From Bacteroidales bacterium (lineage in GTDB: Bacteria > Bacteroidota > Bacteroidia > Bacteroidales > JAOZVK01): a stretch of DNA of 16,204 bases. Positions within the stretch are counted from its first letter, which is position 1; each line of letters begins with the position of its first letter. Shown here one piece after another: positions 1-6,780 of the stretch. The stretch is taken from assembly GCA_029938185.1 (NCBI GenBank), contig JAOZVK010000062.1, positions 1-16,204 on the forward strand. The letters run 5' to 3'. The translations under genes and the position numbers were made by a program. Under the pieces are notes generated by a model, which was not told the origin of the DNA, made no database searches, and worked only from the letters and a program-made list of their open reading frames with translations.

Positions 1-80
1 CAATGGTACAATGGTACAATACTTTGATTAATAATTGATAACAGTTTGTTAATGTTAAAATTATGACCGTTTAGAGTATA
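1..80 (+). repeat. Family C MITE-like repeat, copy 1 (cut by window edge)
   Basis: Bases 9-80 match bases 10647-10718 at 69 of 72 positions by eye. The copy ends in the same terminal sequence, ACCGTTTAGAGTATA in the complete copy (here GACCGTTTAGAGTATA). The left end with its inverted repeat lies outside the window or is altered; the first bases are a short duplication of CAATGGTA. A third, inverted and more diverged copy is at 1862-1935. No open reading frame is present. Confidence 0.8.
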
Positions 81-97
81 ACAGTTTTTATTTAATA

Positions 98-260
98 ATA
101 TATTTGGCTACCCGTCAGAAGTTGGACGATCTTGTTTTTCAAGCAGTTATAATCATAGAATTAAAGTAAAGATTAGCAAAACTTTGCGAAACTTTGCGTC
201 AAACTTTGCGTAGCTTTGCGGTTAAAAAGCGACTAACTTAAAACTGGTAGCCATATATTT
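98..260 (+). mobile_element. Family A MITE-like insertion A1 (106-252) with 8-bp target duplication
   Basis: The element proper is 106-252 (147 bp). It starts GGCTACCCGTCAGAA and ends GGTAGCC. It is flanked by an exact 8-bp direct repeat, ATATATTT, at 98-105 and 253-260. Its first ~36 bp match element A2 at 12298, but its core differs. The core holds four near-identical ACTTTGCG units at 181-220 and shares a long stretch with the degraded inverted copy at about 15944-16095. There is no coding capacity, so it is a non-autonomous element. The flanking repeat is low-complexity AT and would be weak alone, but A2 and A3 show the same 8-bp arrangement. Confidence 0.8.
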
Positions 261-336
261 CGTAATTTGTAGAAACCAAAATAAATAGTCATGCTAGCAT
301 ACAAAATACACACTCAAACAGACGAAAAAGGTAATT

Positions 337-443
337 TAAGGTCTTCGACCTATTTATAGTTGCTTACGCATAAGTACAAAGACAATTTAATCAGAAAGTT
401 ATGAATAAGTAAATGTCGAAAAACTTTTGTAACAGTACTTAAA
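337..443 (+). repeat. Repeat B-D, uninterrupted copy
   Basis: This 107-bp block is nearly identical to 10541-10613 plus 10719-10749, where it is split by a family C element. It opens with a small perfect hairpin, AGGTC-TTC-GACCT (339-351), continues through GTTGCTTACGCATAAGTA and ends CGAAAAACTTTTGTAACAG. It lies about 30 bp beyond the stop codon of the minus-strand aminotransferase. The other copy starts 4 bp beyond the Snf2 stop codon, so both sit at gene ends. Its function is unknown. The 5-bp hairpin without a clear T tract is a weak terminator candidate only. Confidence 0.75.
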
Positions 444-472
444 ACAAATATAAAAAATGAACTGTCTTTGCC

Positions 473-1660
473 TTATGAAATCATATCCAAAGCATTATTA
501 ATTATTTTACAAGATTCAATAATTTCTTTTTCACTTATTATAAGTGGTGGTGCAATTCTAAATCTATTGTCAGCAAACAAAAACCAATCAGTAACTAATC
601 CTAATTTTAAAGCCTTATTAATAAAAGCTTTCAAATGTTCTGTGTCCTCAAGTTCAACCGAATAAAACAAACCCTTACCTCTAATAGATTTGATTTTTGA
701 GTGATTAATATTATCTAAAAATAACTTAGATTTATATTCAATATTTTCAATAATCTTATTTTCTAAAATAAACTCTAATGATGCATAAGCAGCTGCTGCA
801 CTAACAGGATGTCCTCCAAAAGTAGTTATATGTCCTAATGCAGGATTGGTTTTAAACGAGTCCATTATTTTTTTTGATGCCACAAATGCACCTATCGGCA
901 TACCACCACCCATTGCTTTTGCTATTGTAAATATATCGGGAACAATATTGTAGTGCATAAATCCAAACAGTTTTCCTGTTCTACCAAAGCCAGTTTGAAC
1001 TTCATCTATTATCAACAATGTACCAGTGTCTTTACATCTTTTACTTAACTTTTGTATAAAGCTTTGTTTAGCTTCAATTATTCCTGCTTCTGCCTGAATT
1101 ACTTCAGCTACTACACATGCTGTTTTTTTGCTTATTTGTTCTAAATCGCTTTCATTATTAAACTCAAGAAACCTTATGTTAGGTAAAAGTGGTTTAAACG
1201 AATTTGTAAAATACTCACTACTCATTAAACTCAATGCACCATGTGTGCTACCATGATATGCATTTTTAAATGCTACAATTTCGGTTCTTCCTGTATATCT
1301 TTTTGCAAGTTTTAAAGCTCCTTCATTCGCTTCGCTTCCCGAATTAACAAAATATACACTATCAAGATTTATTGGTAGATTATCAGTCAGTAGTTTTGCG
1401 AACTTTACTTGTGGCGATTGTATATATTCGCCATATACCATTAAATGCATATACTTGTCAAGTTGTTGTTTTACAGCACTTACTACATGCGGATTTCTAT
1501 GTCCTAAATTACTTACTGAAACACCTGATATTAAATCAATATATTTTTTTTTATTTTTATCGTATAGATATATACCTTCAGCTTCTACTATTTCGAGAGC
1601 TAATGGAAAATCCGAAGTTTGACCAATGTGGTTTAGAAATAATTGTCTTTGTGAAATCAT
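473..1660 (-). CDS. Class III PLP-dependent aminotransferase (ArgD-like)
   Basis: This is a 395-aa fold-type I aminotransferase of the acetylornithine/ornithine/lysine group, annotated in Bacteroidota as 'aspartate aminotransferase family'. It should move an amino group between an amine or amino acid and a 2-oxo acid in the cytoplasm. Visible signatures are SGSEAN (about 107-112, phosphate binding), IIDEVQTGFGRTGK with the PLP-ring aspartate D219, the Schiff-base lysine K248 in TIAKAMGGGMPIG, and TFGGHPVSAA (about 280-289). Length is normal for the family. The frame runs upstream to an ATG at 1693, but I prefer the ATG at 1660: the resulting MISQRQLFLNHIGQTSDFPL is the usual family start, and the extra 11 residues are atypical. 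A TAATTTTG string at 1685-1678 (minus) fits the Bacteroidota -7 consensus and also favours the later start, weakly. There are no argD-pathway neighbours, so the substrate is undetermined. Confidence 0.9.
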   Translation of the reverse strand: MISQRQLFLNHIGQTSDFPLALEIVEAEGIYLYDKNKKKYIDLISGVSVSNLGHRNPHVVSAVKQQLDKYMHLMVYGEYIQSPQVKFAKLLTDNLPINLDSVYFVNSGSEANEGALKLAKRYTGRTEIVAFKNAYHGSTHGALSLMSSEYFTNSFKPLLPNIRFLEFNNESDLEQISKKTACVVAEVIQAEAGIIEAKQSFIQKLSKRCKDTGTLLIIDEVQTGFGRTGKLFGFMHYNIVPDIFTIAKAMGGGMPIGAFVASKKIMDSFKTNPALGHITTFGGHPVSAAAAYASLEFILENKIIENIEYKSKLFLDNINHSKIKSIRGKGLFYSVELEDTEHLKAFINKALKLGLVTDWFLFADNRFRIAPPLIISEKEIIESCKIINNALDMIS

Positions 1661-1861
1661 TGTATCTTTTTTACTAACAAAATTATTTTTCAAAAAAAAA
1701 TGTAACTACCTAATAATGGTATGCAAAAGGCTTACTCACATAAAATTTGACAGCTCGTTATCACCTGTTACTGACATGTTGTTCTCTTACTATCAAGTGA
1801 AAACTTTTGATAGGTGCGGTTTATTGATAAGTAGTGAAACTATTCATAAGTTTCTTTAGTA

Positions 1862-1935
1862 TTAGACTCCAAATGGTTATATTTTTAACATTAACAAACT
1901 GTTATCAATTATTAATCAAAGCATTGTACTATTAT
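1862..1935 (-). repeat. Family C repeat, inverted diverged copy
   Basis: On the minus strand this reads GTACAATGCTTTGATTAATA and continues through ATTGATAACAGTTTGTTAATG, matching the core of the copies at 1-80 and 10617-10716. The end near 1862 (CTCCAAATGG on plus) corresponds to the GGT...AGAGTATA terminus, but with substitutions. The opposite end has lost recognisable terminal identity. It is best read as an old insertion. Confidence 0.7.
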
Positions 1936-2461
1936 ATCATAATGTAAGTAGCCAACAAAAGTAAGAAAAAAATATGTCTCTTAGAAGTTTTTTTCGCTGA
2001 TACACTTAATTTATAAGTTTTTTCAGTTTCTTATATTAAACATTAGATGACTTATTTTAAACACTCGTATTGCTAAGTAAATCACTATTATACAAGTTAT
2101 TTCAATTCCATAAATGAGTATCCTACATAGACAATAAAACTAATAATTATTCGTTTAATAAAAAACTTTTAATACAATTACAAATCATTTGTAAATTAGT
2201 TAATTACTTTTTATAATTCTTTAAATATTTCAATATTCTACTGAAACAAGTCATAAGTTTCTTTAGGAAATGACGAATTATAAATTACGAATTACGAATT
2301 GGTTTGCACATAATATAAGTATCTTACAAAAAACAAATCGGAAAGTTATTTTTTAACGATTCTTTAGTTGTACTTAGACAATATTTACATGTTTAAAATA
2401 TACTGTTAATCCTGTTAATCATGTCAAATTATTACATATATAAACTTAAGCAATTTATACC

Positions 2462-2509
2462 TTAAGTAATTAACAATGTATAATGGACTATTAACAATTT
2501 TGCTTACGC
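2462..2509 (+). repeat. Family G repeat, copy 1
   Basis: This unit runs from TAAGTAATTAACAATG to TTAACAATTTTGCTTACGC. It is repeated in the same orientation at 15848-15895 with only a few differences. The GCTTACGC tail is shared with repeat B-D, suggesting that these intergenic repeats are mosaics. There is no coding potential. Confidence 0.65.
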
Positions 2510-2797
2510 CAGAATTACAGTAAGTTACAACTTTACAAAGTGTCGATTTTATACAATGACCTACTTAGGAATAGGTATTAAATAAATGTCCGTTTTGATA
2601 GATTAGTTTGTTATTTTACAACTTACAAAAAGTCGCAAATAGTGAACTATTTAAGACTTTTTTTAAGGTAGTAAAATGACAAAATAATGACGCAAAATAG
2701 GGCAGTTATTTGATACCTGTTCCTTAATACACTACATTCAATATTTATTATTCTGCAAAAAGGTGTCAAGTACTTTTACTGGTTTATGAAAAATGTC

Positions 2798-2998
2798 AAA
2801 ATATCTCGACCTGTGCAATCAAAAGTCCGATAGGACGAACTATTGTAAACCCACAACGATAGTTGTGGGAATAGAGTAAAATAGTTCGTCCCTTGAGGGA
2901 CTTTATTTCATAAGTTCTTTTAATACCACGATTATCATCGTGGTTTAACAATAGTCGTCGTCCTTACGGACTTTTGATTGCACAGTTTGAAATATCTT
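2798..2998. repeat. Branched (cloverleaf-like) palindrome with nested hairpins
   Basis: The outer arms at 2811-2836 and 2960-2985 pair at 24 of 26 positions (CTGTGCAATCAAAAGTCC and its complement). Weaker pairing extends outward to about 2798 and 2998. Inside are three further perfect hairpins: CCCACAAC/GTTGTGGG (2850-2869), GTCCC-TTGA-GGGAC (2888-2901) and ACCACGAT-TATC-ATCGTGGT (2925-2944). The left arm GGACGAACTATT (2833-2844) can also pair with AATAGTTCGTCC (2880-2891), giving an alternative fold. It ends 84 bp before the MORN gene start. It could be a REP/BIME-like element, a transposon relic or a structured RNA. No promoter or protein is evident. Confidence 0.75.
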
Positions 2999-3069
2999 AA
3001 AAATATAAAATTTGAGAGCTTTTGTAAATAATTTTTTTAATATTACAATAAATATAATATACATTAAAA

Positions 3070-4785
3070 ATGAGACAATTAGTTTTAATTCTTTTCATAA
3101 TAATACCTTTGTTTTCTTATTCGCAAAAGAAAACAACAACCTATTGGAAGCCGAATATGAAAAAAACCGAGGGCATAATATCAAATAGTGGCAAAGAGCA
3201 TGGCACATGGAAATATTGGAACAAAGACGGAACAATTTATCAACATGTCGATTTTAGATATGGAGTTTTGCACGGCAAATTAACATATTTTTATAGTAAT
3301 GGAAAATATCAAAATCAAGGAACTTTTCGTTATGGGCAAAAGCATGGCAACTATATAGAATGGTATAAAAATGGAAAAGTAAAACTAAGGGGGCATTACA
3401 AAAAAAATAAAAAAGATAGTTTATGGAAAAAATGGAATATAAATGGTGTCAAAATAAAAGAAGAATACTACTACACTGACAGCATACATGTATTACTAAA
3501 TGCTTTTAGTATCAAAGGAGATACAATGGTGCTCAATGGCAATGGGTTTTACATTGATTATTATCATACTGGCAAATTAAGAGAAAAAGGAGCCTACAAG
3601 AATGGTTTAGAAGATTCGTTATGGGTTTCGTATTTTAGTAATGGTAAAAAATTTAGTGAAGGTAATTTTATTAAAGGCGAAAAAATAGGTAGTTGGAAGT
3701 CGTGGTATAGAAATGGCAAAAAACGTAGCATTCTTAATTATGAAAATGGTAAAAATACTTTTTGGTATGAGTCTGGGAAAAAAGAAATGCAAGGAAAATT
3801 AAAGAATGGGCATCGAAAAGGAAAATGGCTATATTGGTATGGCAATGGAAAACTAAAACTTGAAGTAACTTATAAGAAAGGAAAAAAAGAAGGTAAAACG
3901 ACCCATTATTTCAAAAATGGAAATGTAGAATCGGAAATTGAGTTTAAAAATGATAAAAAAAATGGTAAGGCTATATGGTTTATGCCAAAGGGAAAAAAAG
4001 ATTTTGAAGGATTTTTTATTGACGATATCCAAGAAGGAAAATGGACATATTGGCGCACAGATGGTAACAAAGGTAACGAGGGGTATTATCTAAATGGACA
4101 TATGGATAGCACATGGGTATATTGGTATGCAAATAAACGGATATGGAAATATGGAAAATTCAAAAAAGGTAAAAAACATGGAAAATGGACTGTCTTTTTT
4201 GAAAATGGTCAAAAATATTATCAAGGAATGTTTGCAGAAGGAGAAGAAGAAGGACGTTGGTACAGATGGTATAAAAATGGAAAAAGGGAAATAACAGGAG
4301 AGTTTAAAGAAGGTAAAATGAATGGTGAGTGGAGAGAGTGGCATCAAAGCGGAAAATTCAAATATATTATAAATTATAAAATGAATCTAAAAAATGGCAT
4401 GCATACTTATTTTAGAGATAATGGTGTAAAAGAATTAACGATAAGCTACAAAAAAGGAATTAATGATGGAATATATATTTTGTATTATAAAAATGGTGAA
4501 TCAAGTGTAGAAGGTTTTTATGTAAATGGTGAAAAAAACGGTATATGGAAATCATATAATTATAATAGAAGATTAATTAGGACAGAATCGTATAAACTTG
4601 GCAGGCAACATGGAAAATGGGAAAGTTGGTATCTTAATGGAAAAAAGGAGAATGTAATGCATTATTTAGATGGAAGAAAACACGGAAGAGCAACAAAATA
4701 TGACAAACTTGGAAAAATGACATTTGATGCTGAATATAGAAAAGGTAAAATGGTAAAATTATATTACAAAAAAGGAATACGTTAA
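3070..4785 (+). CDS. Exported MORN-repeat protein
   Basis: This 571-aa protein starts with a clear signal peptide (basic MRQ, a hydrophobic run LVLILFIIIPLF, cleavage near SYSQ at 18-19). The rest is about 21 degenerate units of 22-24 residues of the MORN-variant type, with W..WY.NGK followed by .G.YK.GK..G. Good examples are WYKNGK near 92-97, WYRNGK near 208-213 and WYGNGK near 251-256. No catalytic domain is visible. Such repeats form extended beta-hairpin stacks and are often involved in binding. The protein is probably periplasmic or outer-membrane associated, but there is no lipobox cysteine and no obvious type IX sorting domain. Similar proteins are often auto-named 'YwqK family antitoxin'; nothing here supports a toxin-antitoxin role. 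It converges on tcdA with overlapping stop codons. Function is unknown. Confidence 0.85.
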   Translation: MRQLVLILFIIIPLFSYSQKKTTTYWKPNMKKTEGIISNSGKEHGTWKYWNKDGTIYQHVDFRYGVLHGKLTYFYSNGKYQNQGTFRYGQKHGNYIEWYKNGKVKLRGHYKKNKKDSLWKKWNINGVKIKEEYYYTDSIHVLLNAFSIKGDTMVLNGNGFYIDYYHTGKLREKGAYKNGLEDSLWVSYFSNGKKFSEGNFIKGEKIGSWKSWYRNGKKRSILNYENGKNTFWYESGKKEMQGKLKNGHRKGKWLYWYGNGKLKLEVTYKKGKKEGKTTHYFKNGNVESEIEFKNDKKNGKAIWFMPKGKKDFEGFFIDDIQEGKWTYWRTDGNKGNEGYYLNGHMDSTWVYWYANKRIWKYGKFKKGKKHGKWTVFFENGQKYYQGMFAEGEEEGRWYRWYKNGKREITGEFKEGKMNGEWREWHQSGKFKYIINYKMNLKNGMHTYFRDNGVKELTISYKKGINDGIYILYYKNGESSVEGFYVNGEKNGIWKSYNYNRRLIRTESYKLGRQHGKWESWYLNGKKENVMHYLDGRKHGRATKYDKLGKMTFDAEYRKGKMVKLYYKKGIR

Positions 4786-5492
4786 TATGTATTCAAATCA
4801 TTAATAACAACTGATGCACACATACAACCAAATATTGCTGGCATATATGATATGGTTCCAACTGTTGATTTTTTGTTACGCTCGTTTACTAATTTTATAG
4901 CATGAGGAGGAATGTTTTCGGGCGAAAAAACTGATTGTACACCTTTGTAAATTCCCATTTTGTGTAAACGTTTGCGAAGCATACGAGCCAATTTACAATT
5001 ATATGTTTTAGATATGTCAGATATTGAAATTTTACTTGGGTCAAGTTTTCCTCCTGCTCCCATTGAGCTTACTATTTTGTAATTTAATTTTAAACTATTG
5101 TATACAAGGTTTACTTTGGGACTTAATGTGTCAATTGCATCAACAACATAATCGTATTTTTTATCTTTGAGTATATCAATTATATCATCTTTTATATACT
5201 TGCTAATAATGTTTATATTTAGATTAGGATTTATATCCAAAAATCTATACTTTAGAATCTCTGTTTTTAGTTTCGATTCTGTGCTAGTGAGTGCAGCTAA
5301 TTGTCGGTTTCTGTTACTTGACTGAATAATATCTCCATCAACAATTGTCAGATTACCTACACCTGCTCTGCAAATTTGTTCGGCAGCATATGCCCCTACT
5401 CCACCTAAACCAACAATAAGTATGTTTGATTTTTGTAGTTTCGATAACTTTTCTTTTCCTACTAATAACTCAGTTCTTGACAACCACTCCAT
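4782..5492 (-). CDS. tcdA: tRNA threonylcarbamoyladenosine dehydratase (ThiF/E1-like)
   Basis: This 236-aa protein belongs to the ThiF/MoeB/HesA adenylyltransferase family, CsdL/TcdA branch. That branch uses ATP to cyclise N6-threonylcarbamoyladenosine at position 37 of ANN-decoding tRNAs to the hydantoin form ct6A. Visible features are the nucleotide-binding GLGGVGA (28-34), VDGDIIQSSNRNRQ (51-64), VVDAID (116-121), the characteristic SSMGAGGKLDP (142-152) and the C-terminal GTISYMPAIFG (212-222). It is slightly shorter than the E. coli protein (about 268 aa). It is the second gene of a minus-strand pair, 60 bp after the TatD-family gene, and the two are probably cotranscribed. Its TAA stop overlaps the stop of the convergent MORN gene in a shared TTAA. 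The family call is secure; the exact substrate rests on motif similarity. Confidence 0.88.
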   Translation of the reverse strand: MEWLSRTELLVGKEKLSKLQKSNILIVGLGGVGAYAAEQICRAGVGNLTIVDGDIIQSSNRNRQLAALTSTESKLKTEILKYRFLDINPNLNINIISKYIKDDIIDILKDKKYDYVVDAIDTLSPKVNLVYNSLKLNYKIVSSMGAGGKLDPSKISISDISKTYNCKLARMLRKRLHKMGIYKGVQSVFSPENIPPHAIKLVNERNKKSTVGTISYMPAIFGCMCASVVINDLNTY

Positions 5493-5552
5493 TTATTTAT
5501 TTTTTTTAGTAATAAGATTCTTCGACCTAATAAAATATACAGTCTTAATAAT

Positions 5553-6203
5553 TCAAGCAAAAGTAAGCAAATATGTTTGAAAAATCCTTTTTTTTAATAA
5601 TTCGACAGAAATATTTTTAATATAGGCTGCTTGCTTATATATTTCGTATATTGATAATCCACTATTATCGGTTTCTAAAAATAAGCTATTTATAGGAAGT
5701 TCCTTAAATATATTTTGAATTTTAGGCGATTTTATTAACGATTTTCCAAACGACATAATACAGTTTTTTGCCAATAGATTTTCACTAATATTTTGATTCC
5801 CTTTGTAATCATGTATTATCCAAGTAGTGTTTGATTTTCGCTTTTTTTTAATTTCTATAATATCCGAATATGATTTTACAGCATGTATAATGACTGGTTT
5901 ATTCTGTTTTTCGGCAATTTCGAGTTGTTTTATAAATATTCTTTTTTGTGTTTCTATTGATATTTTTTTGTGCCTATCTATTCCTATTTCACCAATAGCA
6001 ATAATATTTTTTTTTAGAGAATAATATTCAACTTTTGAAAGCTCGTTCTCAATGTCAATATTTTCAATATCCCATGGATGAATACCTACTGAAAGTTTAT
6101 TTTTTTCATACAGTTCTGTTTGACTATTATTCAGCTGCATATTATATATTGCAATAATATCTTTTTTTGTATTAATGTTATGTGTATGTATATCAATAAA
6201 CAA
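5553..6203 (-). CDS. TatD-family metal-dependent hydrolase
   Basis: This 216-aa TIM-barrel amidohydrolase-type protein belongs to the TatD DNase family, whose members act as 3'-5' exonucleases on DNA/RNA or as other metal hydrolases. All expected metal ligands are visible: H6 and H8 in DIHTH, E72 in IGEIGID, H107 in VIIHAVK, H131 in IIHDYKG and D179 in FLETDN. SVGIHPW (38-44) is also typical. It is shorter than the usual ~260 aa but no motif is missing. The start codon is TTG at 6201-6203. The frame upstream stays open for about 10 codons to a TAA but offers no ATG or GTG. The first internal ATG (residue 22) would remove the HxH motif, so TTG is the only reasonable start. It is probably the first gene of an operon with tcdA. 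Confidence 0.85.
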   Translation of the reverse strand: MFIDIHTHNINTKKDIIAIYNMQLNNSQTELYEKNKLSVGIHPWDIENIDIENELSKVEYYSLKKNIIAIGEIGIDRHKKISIETQKRIFIKQLEIAEKQNKPVIIHAVKSYSDIIEIKKKRKSNTTWIIHDYKGNQNISENLLAKNCIMSFGKSLIKSPKIQNIFKELPINSLFLETDNSGLSIYEIYKQAAYIKNISVELLKKRIFQTYLLTFA

Positions 6204-6780
6204 ATTATCTGATTTTTGATTATAAGTTGATTAAATAGGAAAAACAAATGTGTATAAGTAAACTTTAAGAGCCATTTAATAATTTATTTTACTACGAATA
6301 AAATAAATTTTGTTGCCACTTTCAGCCTTAATTATTGCAAATGTATGAATTTATATTCTAATATTCATAGTTTTTTTTATTGTAAAAATATACTTATATT
6401 CGTGCTTTTTCAACAATTTATTAGCTGTTAAATAATAAGTGTTTTGTTTTCCTATCATTTGTTTGTGCTTATTACAATTTTACAAAAGTTGCTAAAAATC
6501 AATTAATTGTATTTTTAAAAAGCAGTAAGAAGAGCGAAATTATGACGATAAATTGGACAATTGCTATTTAACAATCACTTAAAACTTAGCTTGTGTAGTG
6601 AAACTATAGCAAAATATGGTTCTTCTAATCTTTTTATGTTGCTTACGTCTAAATAAGTGGTCTTACATAATTTTTTCGACATCTGTTTTTTGTTAAATTG
6701 CATATTATTAGAATATTAATAAAATGCATTAGCAATATTTAATAGTACAAAATGACTTTTGATTAATTTATTATACATTT
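6204..6780. other. Divergent intergenic region between tatD-like and Snf2 genes
   Basis: This 577-bp region has no credible ORF and must carry both divergent promoters. I could not find a clean Bacteroidota promoter (TTG about 20 bp before TAnnTTTG) for either gene. The clearest structure is the hairpin at 6281-6309. A short TTGCTTACGTCTAAATAAG string near 6639-6657 echoes the GCTTACGC motif of the B-D and G repeats. The rest shows nothing I can name. Confidence 0.6.
6281..6309. repeat. Perfect 11-bp AT-rich hairpin
   Basis: AATTTATTTTA (6281-6291) and TAAAATAAATT (6299-6309) are exact inverted repeats around the 7-nt loop CTACGAA. It lies 78 bp upstream of the TTG start of the TatD-family gene, in the divergent promoter region. 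It could be an operator for a dimeric regulator or simply an AT-rich stem-loop. There are no G:C pairs in the stem. Confidence 0.5.

Larger units (their letters stand above)
1661..3069. other. 1.4-kb gene-free stretch with repeats
   Basis: I find no credible coding region on either strand here. The stretch separates the divergent aminotransferase and MORN genes, so it must hold both promoters. It contains an inverted family C relic (1862-1935), a 28-bp direct repeat at 1832-1859 and 2239-2266 (25 of 28 identical, core CATAAGTTTCTTTAG), an ATTACGA short repeat near 2275-2299, a G repeat (2462-2509) and the large palindrome (2798-2998). A small hairpin, CTATCAA/TTGATAG, lies near 1790-1813. Composition is extremely AT-rich throughout. 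Confidence 0.7.

Noticed and set aside
181..220. ACTTTGCG tandem units as a CRISPR or iteron array
   Set aside because: The units are only 8-10 bp with 2-4 bp spacing, number four, and lie inside a MITE-like element. There are no spacers of CRISPR length and no replication or cas genes nearby.
1661..1693. Longer aminotransferase start at 1693
   Set aside because: The extra residues MKNNFVSKKDT are not typical of the family. The ATG at 1660 gives the standard N-terminus, and a possible -7 promoter box lies inside the extension.
1372..1859. Plus-strand ORFs across the aminotransferase start region
   Set aside because: They are shadows of the aminotransferase frame and its leader, with no recognisable motifs and no plausible signals of their own.
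3070..4785. MORN-repeat protein as a YwqK-type antitoxin of a toxin-antitoxin pair
   Set aside because: It is exported, 571 aa long and has no toxin partner. The label comes from repeat similarity in automatic annotation.
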